NCBI GenBank assembly: GCA_015847255.1
Contig: JADLZK010010889.1
Location: 1 to 64,000 of the forward strand
Direction of reading: 5' to 3'
DNA length: 64,000 bases
From: Hyparrhenia diplandra
Taxonomy: Eukaryota > Streptophyta > Magnoliopsida > Poales > Poaceae
Under the pieces are notes generated by a model that ran no database searches, was not told where the DNA came from, and was given only the letters and a program-made list of their open reading frames with translations. A program made the translations under genes and the position numbers. Each line of letters opens with the position of its first letter. Position 1 is the first letter of the stretch. Below, piece after piece: positions 1 to 11,430 of this stretch.

Positions 1-2995
1 ATTTCCATACATAGGGATCATCTTCAGGCGTTAATTTTATTCTAGCAAGCATAAGCACACTATCTATTTATTTATTTATAGCAAAACATAAAGATCAAAC
101 TATATATAACTTAAACTTTTTATTTAGTTTTCTCAGTAGTTATGCATCTTTTTATATCTTTTTAACAAAACAAACATACCAAACTAGTAGTAAATAAAGT
201 AAAGGATAAGAGTACTTTACCTAGATAATGGGGTTGCACTCCCCAAGCTGGATCTTGACAGTCTTTTTAGAGATGTAGACGTGAGGTAGACTGCGTGGTG
301 GTGTGGTAGGTTCATGCTAAACCGTGCACACCGATGATTCTTTCCTGCGAGATATTAGTGGACGTATACCCGAAGGATTGCAACTATTTGAAGAACATGT
401 TGTTGTCCAAAGGTTGATATAAACTCATCTATGCTCACAAAAAGATGGTTCTTTGATTACTTTTAGCACGTATATTGTTTTCAAGCAATATTATTATTTT
501 TTTTATGGCTGCACTTTTAGCATGGCTCAAGGCAAAGGTAACTTTTAGCAAAAGACAAAATAAATGATGTGATACTTACAGATCTTTCTTCCATGAGGAA
601 CGATCGGATCTTCTTTTGCACAAAGGTGTTGGACTTCATCATATGCCTTGCTTCATCTCGTGAGTTGATCTCTTGACTTACCCGCATTGAATATGATAGT
701 TTTCTCGCAAGGGTTAGTCAAAATAACTGCTATCTACTAGAGCATACTCTTGGTTCAAAAATCAACCTAGACACCACGTCTAATTTGATTTAGGAAAGCA
801 ATTTAACTAGCATTAAAAAGCCTTTGAAAGCACGATCAACACTCCTAAACTAGGCACCATGCTTCATTTAAGAGATGTATGAAAAATACTTCAAACTAGA
901 GCATACTATAAAGGACAACGGTGGCATGAAAGCATCATAGAGATTTACTTAAATAGAGATGAAAGAGCATGATCATGGTGAGGATAATATTTATTATTAT
1001 ATTTTTTTTTATTTTATATGCAACGATATGATTGGGTGATTGCAAGGAGTTAAACATGCAATGGATTTACTATGAGAAAACATAAACTAGGTGGAGTAGA
1101 ATGCATGAATTCTTTTAAGGGAAACATGCAATGGAATGCAACAATTGAAAAGATAACTACTCATAAATTAAAGTTCATGAGCAAGACTTTCTCACCTTTG
1201 ATCATACTTACCTTCGCTCACAAGATGGAGTTTATGAGTTGTGCAAAGCCTCTACGTTCGTCACTTGAGATGTGATTTGAATTCTTGTGACGGTGACCTT
1301 TTCTTCAATCTACACTTAGTTAGAATAATATATATATATAAATGTATCTAAGAGATGGCGGGGCTCCGGTGTTGATGGATCTTAATGTTCAAGCACCCTC
1401 GGTTTCTCCTTGTGGAAGCTTGCCGAAAGGTCGCGACGGCATCAAATGTCCCTGTCTATTCCACACTCAACAGAGCAAGGGTAATCCTACTAAAGCTAGT
1501 TAATACACTAAATTAGCGAGATATCAAGATCATTATCAAAAATCTTTACGCCAATTGCTTCCCGCAAGAACGCGCCAAAAAAGCTTGTTGGTATTTATTA
1601 AGTGCAAAAAGAATGTAAAGGGTTCCATAGCGCATAGAATATATATACCATTGTAGCTTTTACCCGGGAGTATTCCGTAGTATCGTTATTTATATTTTCC
1701 ACAGGAAGCAAGGGTAAAGACTATGATAAATCAAAATCATGTATCTACTAACTTAATATACCAACTAAACTAAAGTGAGGGGGTAAATAATGTATATGAT
1801 ATAAATGATAATTAATAGCACTTAACCAGAGAATATTATAATATAGAATAGATAGCTAGATCGAGAGGACACGGGGAGAGATCTAGGTTCCCTGAATACT
1901 TCTTTTAGTACTTTGGTTCTTGAGTAACTAAGGCATGAAAAGGTATAGCGATCATAAAAGAACACTTCGGGACATCAAAACACTAGCCGCGAAAGGGATG
2001 AGAAGGGGGCTAGGAAGCTCCGACCACGGTCCTACACTACCAATCCGAACGTGGTGGAATACGCCGGCCGTTAGGGGCTGTCACCACCTAGGGCTACCAC
2101 AACTATCCGTGGGACTGGGTGCAATCTAAGGTAACCTCTAGTCTAGACACCATGTCCACACTATTAATTACTACTCTAATCATCATGAATAACCGTGAGC
2201 ACTCAATACGAGCGAAGATCCCATGCAATTATATAACAACTATATTCTAATCAATAACATGAAAGGCATAAAAGTACTAAAAAAGATAGATCTAATTATG
2301 GCATAAAGTCTAATAGAGTTGAGATACAAAGATATACCAGAACGCTGAAGACTTCTCCAGAACCGGAGCGCAATTCCGCTCTCCCTAACTCTCTACTAGA
2401 TCTATTCTATTACATTGTAGTCGTCTAATCTAATTCTCCAGGCGCCGCGGCCTCCATCCGATGAGATATGAAATTGATGTATGAGATGATCCGAGATTCT
2501 TGAAACCGGGGGCCCGGGGCTTGCTTATATAGTCGGGAGGAGGTACCGTGTGTTGGATTTAGATACAACTCGCACTCCACCGTCGCCCTCGGATCAAACC
2601 GACATTAAACGAGCGGATTAGATTGCATCTTAAAGGCGGTTTAGGAATACTGGAAGCGGGGCTGACGTGGCAGAGGAGGGGAGGCCGGCCGCCTAAATAA
2701 CAGGCCGGCCGGCCCGCAGTGAGGCCTACTCGGGTCCGCGGCGCGTCGTGGCTTCCGGAGTCTTCTAGATGATGTTTTCTTGGGTGCTAAGTCTTGATCA
2801 CGCCGGGATTAATCCGAACCTTCTAGACTCTTTTCTCGGAGTTGGATTGCATTACGCCACAGAAGTCGCACGGCTCGCGAATTCTGGTGTTTTCCTGTTT
2901 AGTCCCTGCAATTCACAACTTTACCAAAACTGGTGGAAATATGTTAGTGACACCCTATTCTAGGTTGTTATTATGATTTATACCCCTTTCTCTCC
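1..2995 (-). mobile_element. Probable LTR retrotransposon fragment, minus strand (LTR ~1586-2990, internal part 1-1585)
   Basis: No coding region is recognisable in these 3 kb. Read on the minus strand, the sequence just left of 1586 holds TTGGCGCGTTCTTGCGGG (about 1564-1580), which resembles a primer-binding site next to an LTR end. The LTR would then end at 1586, where the plus strand reads TGTTGG. A TATA box (TATATAAGC on the minus strand, near 2525-2535) lies inside the proposed LTR in the same orientation, as expected for a U3 promoter. The internal part would continue left, out of the window. The right LTR boundary is not sharp: homology to copy B begins near 2996. No second LTR or target-site duplication is visible, so the call is tentative. 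Confidence 0.4.
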
Positions 2996-3206
2996 GCAAG
3001 GGTCACCGATATGTTGCTATTAGTGACGCGTATTGTTCCTAAAGCATGGGCAACAGCTAATCAGTGATGCGTCTCGTTAACCCACGTCACTGATATTCTT
3101 TTAGTGACGTGTTTTGTTTCTCGAGTCACTAATCAAGGCGTCACTGATAAGCTTTTCTGGCATAGTGCAGTTTTGGCCGACACTAAAAATCTTTTTTGTG
3201 GTAGTG
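2996..3206. mobile_element. Truncated right ends of two nested CACTA elements
   Basis: The sequence carries several AGTGACGCGT/ATCAGTGACGCG-type subterminal repeats and ends at 3167 with GGCATAGTG, followed by CAG. A second end follows at 3206 (TTTTTTGTGGTAGTG), followed by AAT. These match the right ends of the nested and outer CACTA elements at 44808 and 44846. The left parts are missing in copy A; sequence left of about 2996 is unrelated. Confidence 0.85.
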
Positions 3207-3844
3207 AATTTATCTGTTATTCATCTACTTTTGCCACACAAGTTAATCATTTGGATAAATCAATACTTCTAAATATTGAAATACACGTTTGCAACATGCA
3301 CGCACAAACTATATGTGCCCTTGTGCCACCAGCTGTGGATCGAGGTAACCTACTAGCTTACTGTTGAGTCCACGGAAAAGTTTTTTTTGGCCAAAAAATA
3401 AGGTGAACAAAGCCTAGGTTCTGGAACGTTTGTTGTGCCGAACGTACATGGAAACCAAAGAAACAACCACAAGAACATTAAACATTTACATAGTGGCCGG
3501 CAGGTTGGGTACTCTGTCCATCAGCTGGATCACGACCCAACAGCTTGAGTGCGATCTAGTAACAGGAAAAAGCATACGCGTCCGTTCCCTTCAAAGATTT
3601 GCAAATAAATCTGTGCTTGGCCACACTGTCCACGAATGGTCTGGTACAATTATCCGTGCTTTATACTGTCCCCACTCGAGTCCTTGTCTCTCACTTTTGC
3701 TGACTAGTAGCTAGTGCTCTTTAACTTTCAATAGATTCTTTAATCTACTCTTTATAAAGAAATTAATGTTATGCAGCTACCTTTACCCCTAGCATGCGAC
3801 GCTATTATCCTGACTCAGTGTGAATCTTCGTCGCACTTTATCTA

Positions 3845-4076
3845 AGGGTAGCTCCACAGTGTTCTAAGAGCTAGCTCACAGAATATTTTATTCAATAAAA
3901 AGAGGAGAGAGTGATAAGCTAGCTCATCATGAAGAGCTAAGCTCACACATTTTTCTATTATTCATATGTCTGTACTTACACATTTTTATATATGAGCATG
4001 TTAGGTTACTTCATTTTTATTTTTTTTAAGTTCATATAAGCTATCAAGTTGACTCTTTTCTTTTATGTTGTCCTAA
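3845..4076. mobile_element. Insertion of ~230 bp flanked by CTAAG, present in copies A and B, absent from copy C
   Basis: Copy C reads TTATCTAAGCCACTAC (near 25898), whereas A reads ...ATCTAAG, then about 230 bp of AT-rich sequence, then CCTAAGCC. CTAAG is therefore duplicated around the insert, as if it were a target-site duplication. I see no clear terminal inverted repeats, so the element class is not assigned. A deletion in copy C is the alternative. The same insert is at about 45485-45716 in copy B. Confidence 0.5.
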
Positions 4077-4079
4077 GCC

Positions 4080-5352
4080 CACTACTACCTAAAATATTTT
4101 CGGTGACGGGCAATTTTTATTTTCCATGATGGGCAAACGGGCCCGTCGTGGTGATGAGGTCACGGTAAATCGTGGCCTAACCATGGCGGAGGGGCTTTTT
4201 GCCCACCCCCTTGATTAATAGATTTTCCGTGGCGGGCCTGTTACATACACCTGTCACGGTTAATGGTTTGAAAAAAACAAAATAAAAAAAGAAAGAAACG
4301 AAGGCCCACGAGCCCATCCACGGGCCCGACGAGCCCATCTAGGGCTACACCATCGGGAGCTCCTCTGCGCCGCCAGATCCCGGAAGAAGCCCCTCGCAGA
4401 ACCGCCGGCCAAGGCCAAGAAGAAGGTCCACCACGGGTTCGGCGACATCCTCAACGTTGACGCCGACTAGTGGGGAGACGAGAACGGGGAGGATGGCCAC
4501 CGAGCTGAGAGTAGCCGACCCCACGCGCCGCGCCTCCACCATGGGATCCGCCGCCGGGAGTAAGGGCAGCTAGATCCGGCCGCTCCACCGCGGATCCGGT
4601 GTGTGGGGAGGAGGGGCACCGGATCTGGCCAAAGGACGAGTTGGCACTACCGCCCGGGGTGGTGTAGGAGTGCTGCCGGATCTCCCTCATGTTGCGCTCC
4701 ATGCCGCCCAGGTCCGCCGGCACCGCCCTCCCCGACCTGCTGCCGAGGGAGGAAGGAGCTCCGACCTCCCACGCCCCACGCCCGAAAGTGGTGGGAAGGA
4801 GGGGGACCGGAGGCACGGCACACCGGCCTGCTGCGGAGCACGCAGCACGTGCGACCGCGGCGTGAGAAGGGAGAGAGCGGAGAGAGAGAGTGGAGGGAGG
4901 GAGAGAGCGCTTGGCGCGCAAGGAGGGGGAGGAAGCGGCGTGCGGCTGGCGGCTGGGAGTGGAGCCGAGTGAGGGAGTGGATGCTCATGAAAACCTAACT
5001 CTCCAATTTATATGAATCACAGTTATTGCCTTATCGGGCCTCGCCCTGGTCCTATTGGGCTTCTGCATTTTCCGTGAGGGGCGTATAAAGGTGCCCGCCA
5101 CGGAAAATCAATTTATCGTGACAGGCAAGTTAGGACGCCCGTCACGGTTAATCGATATTAACCATGGCGGGCATTTTTAAGTTGCCCGCCACGGTTAATC
5201 GTTTTCGTGGACGGGCAAAAAGACGCGCCCGCCATGGTAATAAAAAAGACCGCCGCGGTTAATCGGGGCATTAACCGTGGCAAAAAAAAAAAAAAATGCC
5301 CGCCACAGTTAATATTTGGGGTGTGTCTTGCAAAATCAATTCTATAGTAGTG
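4080..5352. mobile_element. Non-autonomous CACTA element, copy A (TSD GCC)
   Basis: The element starts CACTACTACC and ends CTATAGTAGTG, and is flanked by GCC on both sides (4077-4079 and 5353-5355). Copy C keeps an empty site with a single GCC. Both ends carry many copies of a CCGTGGCGGGC/GCCCGCCACGG subterminal repeat, which in this superfamily is the transposase-binding region. The GC-rich core (about 4330-4990) has no recognised protein. One plus-strand frame ends AKAKKKVHHGFGDILNVDAD then stop (to about 4470), which could be captured gene sequence but is unverified. It is too short to encode a transposase. Confidence 0.93.
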
Positions 5353-6234
5353 GCCACTCCTTGCTCTCTACTTTGGTGTTGTTGACACATAGGTCCAAAT
5401 TAATTTTGATGTGAACCAAGTCGTCATTTATACATTAGTAGGCTATGAGAATGCAAAAAACCTTTCTTATGAAGCTTTTGGATCATGGAAACCCAATGTA
5501 GTACCAAATAGGATCTGTTTGTTTGGGCTTATGATTGAAAGGCTACTTTTTCCTAACTTTTGGCTGTTTTTTTTCTTTTTTTGCTATTGTATTTGGTAAT
5601 CTTTAGGTTCTCACCTTATCAAGAGCCAGAAAAATATCTCTGAACCAGTTTCTTAGCTTTTGGTTCATTTCCTCATAATCTGCTTTTCAGCTTTTCAAAA
5701 GGCGATTCAACAGCTAGGCTATTTGTTTTAGTTTTTGTATTGTAACTAGCAAAAGCCGAAACATATAGGTCCTTAGTCATCCCAGCGTTCCTACGATTGG
5801 GCCTATAAGGTTTGTCGATGATCATAAAATGGAGTCATATATGCTTTTTTCCACACAAGGGGATGTTGCTTAAGACAGATGCTTTTTGTAATATCTTACT
5901 ATTGGTAATTGGAGACGCCAAAGGATTCTACATGATAATACTCATGAGATGTCCTAGAAAAAAGAGAAATACAGTTTTTTATAAAAATAAAATATGTTAC
6001 CATCTTTACCATGGGTTGATGTTAAAATTTCTCTCTTGTTCATCTACTCTTGAGGCAAGCAGTGTGGTGCTGATCCATAACGTGGTTGTTAAGTTGGTTT
6101 TTTTTTCTCTCCATCCAGCAGCAAGGAAGTTCAGGCAATGCGCTCGGACAAATATTACAAGCTAGGATTTTTAGTTACACCCATCATTCAGCACCGTGCC
6201 TGTGCCTGTCCAAGAGTCTACTCTCTTCACTTTT

Positions 6235-6242
6235 TATATATA
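6235..6242 (+). promoter_or_regulatory. TATA box of NLR copy A
   Basis: TATATATA lies in the context CACTTTTTATATATAGCATG, about 130 bp upstream of the NLR start codon at 6369, a normal spacing for a plant TATA box plus a short 5' UTR. The same box is kept in copy B (58873-58880). Confidence 0.65.
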
Positions 6243-6368
6243 GCATGCTCTGCTTGCGTCTACGCATCCCCATAAACCCAATTCCATTTCCTGATCTCTT
6301 CTCTGCCGCCCATCCCAGCAAGCAAGCAAATAGCTTGAGTGATTCATCCTGGGCAACCGTGAGCTACC

Positions 6369-7214
6369 ATGGACCTGGTCACGGGTGCGTTGGGCATCCT
6401 CCCCTCCAAACTGCTGGAACTCCTGAAGGAGGAGTACAAACTGCAGAAGAGCGTCAGGGATGCAAGTCCAGTCCCTCTCCCGGGAGCTCGAGAGCATAGA
6501 CACCGCCCTCCACAAGGTGGCGGCAGTGCCATGGGACCAGCTCGACGAACAAGACAAGGTCTGGGCACGAGACGTCAGGGAGGCATCCTACGACATGGAG
6601 GATATCCTCGACACCTTTCTCATTCAAGTTAACGGCCGCCCTCACCCTCAGCCACCTGATGGAAACTTAGTAAAACGCCTCACAGAGAAAATGGGCCAGC
6701 TGAAGTTCAGCTTAAGCAAGGTCAAGGATCGCCACGACATCGCTGGCGCAATCAAGGAAATCAAAAAGCAACTCCAGGAGGTGGCCGAGCGGCGTGCGAG
6801 GTACAGGTTCGATGACGTCCTGGCCAAGCCTGCTGCTGCAACAAGCATTGATCCTCGTCTGTCGGCTCTGTTCACAAAAAGGTCACAGCTCGTTGGCATG
6901 AATATGCAAAAGTCTACGCTTATAAATATGTTATCTGTATCTGTAAGCGACGATGACATGTCCAACAAGAAGATGAAGGTAGTATGTGTTGTTGGTTTTG
7001 GAGGGCTGGGCAAGACCACTCTGGCCAAGAGAGTGTTTGACGAGTTTAAAGCCAACTTCTGTTGTGCAGCATTTGTTTCAGTGGGGCGAATCCCCGACCT
7101 GAAGAAAGTCTTCAGAGACATTCTGATTAATCTGGGGCACACTGATTCTAATCTGATGATATTGGACGAAACGCAGCTCATCAATTCAGTTCGTGGATTC
7201 CTCGAGAGCAAAAG
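6369..7214 (+). CDS. NLR copy A exon 1: coiled coil plus NB-ARC N-terminal half
   Basis: ATG lies in the context GCTACCATGG and begins MDLVTGALGILPSKLLELL, the usual opening of this grass NLR group. An extra A at about 6460 shifts the frame. Downstream the frame is open through DMEDILDTFL and the P-loop GFGGLGKTT to FLESKR. The exon ends AAAAG|GTATGG, a canonical donor. Copy B lacks the extra A (it reads GTCAGGGTGCAAG), which argues that the insertion is the derived state or an error. Confidence 0.85.
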
Positions 7215-7273
7215 GTATGGACGTGCATCACTTAGCTTACTCTTACGCCAACAACTGTGTGCTTACTCTCCTG

Positions 7274-7321
<48 letters not shown>
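7274..7321. repeat. (CT)n(AT)n microsatellite
   Basis: A run of CT dinucleotides passes directly into a run of AT dinucleotides. Copy B keeps only the CT part (about 59908-59935). Confidence 0.9.
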
Positions 7322-7639
7322 GGGTAAATTTTTCTCTCGTAGTTACACCCATATGTATATCTCAAGATTTGTGGTATATATGACCGAGCGAAGTGCATGT
7401 GGATGAAGTATATGATCATACTAGACCATCTATATGGTATATATGTTAAGTATGCATTCATACGTTGAGTATATGGATATACTTTTTTTATATACAATAG
7501 TAGTGGCATTTTATGTAATATATTAAAAAATATAGGTTATTTTTTTTAGTTTCTAGAGTATCTTAATACGTATCTAAACATATGATAAACAAGTATGAAC
7601 ACATACACAATGTGGTTTTTGCCGGGTGTAAAGTGTACG
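7300..7639. mobile_element. Copy-A-specific ~340 bp insertion in NLR intron 1
   Basis: Copy B runs from the CT repeat straight into CTCTACGGACCTG, while copy A has 340 bp more before GTGTACGGACCTG. The insert starts in an AT run, then has TAGTTACACCCAT near its left side and GCCGGGTGTAAAG at its right side, so TTACACCC appears inverted near the two ends. A small MITE that used a TA target is plausible; repeat slippage or a deletion in B is the alternative. Confidence 0.4.
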
Positions 7640-8062
7640 GACCTGAAAACTGCAATTTAAAAATTGTTATTTAGTTTCCACGCATATTTAATTCGGCTTG
7701 CCAAAGGTATTGTTGGGCCATTTTACGCAACGCTCCATGCATATGTTGTTTCTGTTTGCCAAAATGCATTTTTAGAAGGAATGCAATAATTTGATTGTTC
7801 TTTCTTATGAAGACATTAATTTCCATTTCCAGTTCACAGATAGTGTAAACGTCTCAAGTAGAAAGTCATTGATAATGAAACAGACACTGCCTAGCCATAG
7901 GATCGTGGCCATGTTTTTGATACACTCTGCGTAGCCATGTTTTTGAAACACTCTTTGGTAGAATAGTGCATCATCAACATAGATTAGGGGCCCGGCGGGG
8001 GGGGTAAGGCGGGCATGGCTACCTTTGTCCATCACTAAGGTCCGCCCCTAGTTTCGCTATAT

Positions 8063-8586
8063 GGTGCCCTGGTGAAAATCATCTTCCGCACCAGAAATTT
8101 TTGGTTCCATTTCTTTCCCTTTCTTCATCCCAGAGAGCATACAAGGAAGGGAACAAAACTATGATTCTGGTGAAAATCTCCTCTCCCGTATTCAAATTTT
8201 TGTTTTGCTTTTTATTTCCCTTTCTTCTTCCCTGATAATACGCATGGAAGGGAATACAACTAAGATTTGGATGAAAAACTTCCATCCTATACCCAAATTT
8301 TTGCTTTCCTTTTCGTTGCCTTTCTTATTCCTGAGATTGGGGTGAAAACTTTCTCTCTCGCACCCCAGTTTTAGTTACTGTCAACTTATAGACTTGCACT
8401 AGAGTTACGGTGATTATTTTGTTGCAACTTCTAAGTAGAATTTGTGTAACAAAAATTCAGGTGTGGAGAATGAATATTTCACCCGATTCTTACAGCACCT
8501 TCAATCTTGGCGGGAAACTCCTCTAATACACATGAAATTTTTTCTCCCAAAATTTGGGTGTAGGATGGAAGTTTTCACTTGGGTAC
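8063..8586. mobile_element. Fold-back (MITE-like) element with three internal ~98 bp repeats, copy A
   Basis: The left end (GTGCCCTGGTGAAAATC..TTCCGCACC) and the reverse complement of the right end (GTACCCAAGTGAAAAC..TTCC) match imperfectly, so the region can fold back. Between them, three diverged units begin AAATTTTTG[GT]TT near 8095, 8194 and 8292, each containing CCCTTTCTT-like and GGAAGGGAA-like segments. No coding capacity is seen. The class is not assigned because the target duplication is unclear. Copy B (about 60375-60885) has lost 16 bp of the right end. Confidence 0.5.
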
Positions 8587-9532
8587 AGAGTTGACAATCC
8601 CTTGTGGTCAATAACATGCCTGTAAATAACATAGTTCAGATTATTAGTTTGAGAAAATATCAACGCATGACTTATAAATGAAGAAAATCTTACGGTTACT
8701 AATCAGAGCCCCTAACAGAGCCAACAAGTTAATCCACATGAGATTTGCTAGGAAAAATTGTTAAATATAGTAACTCTCACAAAACATCAGAAAGATCATG
8801 ACCTCAACTTGTTAGAGTCCAATAACCATTGTTAATCAAATCTAATAGATCTATCCTGTTATTTAAAAAATTATCCACCTCTGACATTATGAGAAAAATA
8901 TATAGTAACCTCAAAATCTGCATATAAATTACCCACCTTTGTTATTATGAAACATAATCTAAAGTAACACAATAATTTACATCTAAATTATCCACCTTGC
9001 CATTATGATACATAATCCACAAATTTGCATCTAAATTATTAATTTCTTCCATTATTACAATTAAACTAAAATACCACTCGAATTAACATCCCAATTACTA
9101 GCATGTCCTACTTTTGAAATAAACATAACTAAGTCTATCTATGTTTATCAATTACCCAATTATATAACTATTGATGTCTAAAGAACTAACTTAACTAAAC
9201 CTACATTTTGTTCCATCATGCATATTAAGTACACATGCACACATGCGTAATAAATATATATTTCTGGATTTCAGCAATCATAAAAATTGTTCCTTTAATG
9301 ACTCATATATACGGACAATTCACATAAAATTATTTTTATAATATTTATAAGTTGTTAATTTAGATAAATTTCTAGATTTTGACTAAATTATTATGACATA
9401 TCTGTATTGGTAATATAGTTTTAAGCACTATATTTTCATGCAAAATATTACTATAAATAATTTTTTGATAGAGAAATCATCAATTCTTTAGTAGTGGAGG
9501 AGGTTAATGCTGACTAAAAGGTGGATATGGTC

Positions 9533-10552
9533 CACTAGCCCAGTAAAGTTTTTTGGAGACGGGCATATAGCGTCGGACAACACCGCCTTTGTAAACGCAA
9601 TTAAAAAAATCCAGCCTGTGAGTCTCATGTGGTGGTCCACCGAGCCCATCGTGGTTTCCATTGTGGCCCATCACCCACAGAGCTCACCAGTTCGGGGTGC
9701 CACTGCAGAGCTTGTCGGTTCCTAGGGCCCTGGCTGCTGAGCCCTTGGCCATGCCCCCGCAGGAGAAGTACCACCACCAGATCCGCTTCTGATATCGTAG
9801 ATGTGCGACGCAGCCACACCGGGCGCAGCCACCAAGGAGGTGCCGCCAGATCTGCCTCCACCGAATCCTCAAATGGACGGGCGCCGCCACTAGAGAGATA
9901 CCGCCACTGTCGGATCCGCCTCCACTATGAAAGGGTGAGAAAGAGTTGAAGGCGAGAGAACAAGAGCAAGAGAGACGTGATGAGGAAAGAGAGAGAAGAC
10001 GAGGGACTCACCGGTATGCCGGCCGCCGTGTGCGTCGCATGCCGCCGGTCTTCGCATGCAGCGCCTATCTTCGCTGCACCATGCGCTGCCGCCTACAAGC
10101 TTGGAACCGGAGTGGGATAGAGAGAGAGATGGGGTGGAGTGGGCCTCACATGGATGCCCCACTAGGGTCTTTCGGATGTGCCACCGGGGGGCGGGTGGGG
10201 AGAGAGGAAGACGAGCCGAGGCGGCGGCTGGGTGGGAGAGAGTAGATTGAGAAACCCTAGCCAATGTACTTATATACTTGACGGACTCTCGGCCGAGATG
10301 GGCTGGTTGGGCTTCAGATCTATAATGGCGAGGTGGGCCTCCTAAGGCGTCCGCCTCTTAAAATGAGAATTATTTTCGGACATGGATGTCTTAACAGGCC
10401 TGCCTTTTTAAATCGATTTTAAGAGATGTTGTTATCTCCATAAATGAACATTCACCTCTGAAAATAGGTGGATATTTTGGGAGACCACCCTATTTTCAGC
10501 CCGCCTCCTTTAATGAAACATCTTGTTTCCTAAAATCATGTTTGTGATAGTG
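9533..10552. mobile_element. Non-autonomous CACTA in NLR intron 1, copy A (TSD GTC)
   Basis: The left end CACTAGCCCAGTAAAGTTTT and the inverted right end CACTATCACAAACATGATTT are alike, and GTC flanks both sides (9530-9532 and 10553-10555). Subterminal motifs such as GGCGTCCGCCTCT differ from the CCGTGGCGGGC family at 4080, so this is a separate family, related to the outer element at 39088. A GC-rich core (9620-10250) has overlapping open frames but no recognised domain. Confidence 0.9.
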
Positions 10553-11430
10553 GTCACCTGATTTATCAAATTCCTTTGCAGTAACCATTGACTGTTAGAC
10601 GAAAATATTTATTTCATTTTGAAGTTAGCATTCTTGGCTACTACTCGATCTCACTTCAAGCCCCACCACAGATCATGAACCACATGGCATAGGCTTAAAT
10701 GACCTTTTATGGCATCATAGTTACAAAGAGTGCAGTCTAGGACCTAGAACCTTTATTTTCAATAAAATACACAATGAGAGTTCTGAATAAAATATATGAC
10801 AGGCACAAGAATTTCAACATAACAAGTGGATAAAAGTTTTAGCAACTAATAAGATCAATATTTGAAAGTCAAAATCTAGATTCATGATGTCACGATATAA
10901 GTGAGACAACAAGAGCCACCATAGCTTATGCTTGGGATTCAACCAAATGCTTTTTGAAGACAAAATGAGTACCTCCATATAGAAGGAAAAAAAACTTGCA
11001 TATTACGGAGCATATATATAGGTATTGCATTAGAAAATGAATGAAGAGAGAGAGTGAATGGTAAGTATTTTTTATTAGGTGCAGGTAACAAGCACAGACT
11101 TTATACTAATGTCTTGTAAGATTATAGCATGTGCAATACCATGAGTTGATGTACTGCTAATAGTAAAATAGTGATCTGCTTTAGGGCTAACTAGAAAGTT
11201 TGGAATACCCTTCTATCGGCCTAGCATCAGTCAATATTTTTTTTTTTTTTTTTCCAAGACAGTTACTATGTGAATATTTTTGCATTTTGCATATAAATCA
11301 GTGTTCCGTCATTCATTTTGACAAGCTGGTGGTGACCTGCAGCTAGAATTTTACAGAAACTGTACTGCTTTACAGTCTTTGATGTCCTTTTTGTCTTAAT
11401 ACTAATATGTTTTTTATTAAATACACATAG

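Larger units (their letters stand above)
7215..11430 (+). other. NLR copy A intron 1 (4.2 kb, transposon-laden)
   Basis: Donor GTATGG and acceptor TACACATAG join the exons in frame to give ESKR|YFIVIDDIW, placing the intron just before the kinase-2 motif. It holds a CT/AT microsatellite, a 340 bp copy-A-specific insert, a fold-back element and a CACTA. I see no gene in the AT-rich stretches 8590-9530 and 10556-11400. The copy B intron (59852-63640) is 3.8 kb. Confidence 0.88.

Noticed and set aside
3430..3714. 94-codon open frame, identical at 45071-45355
   Set aside because: It is identical only because the segment was recently duplicated; in copy C the same region has indels that break the frame, and it resembles no known protein.
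4451..4998. Several long overlapping open frames on both strands in the CACTA core
   Set aside because: The GC-rich composition removes stop codons on all strands; no domain is seen, and copy B frames differ.
9489..9496. TAGTAGTG as a possible CACTA right end
   Set aside because: No partner start with a matching triplet was found, and the well-supported element begins at 9533.
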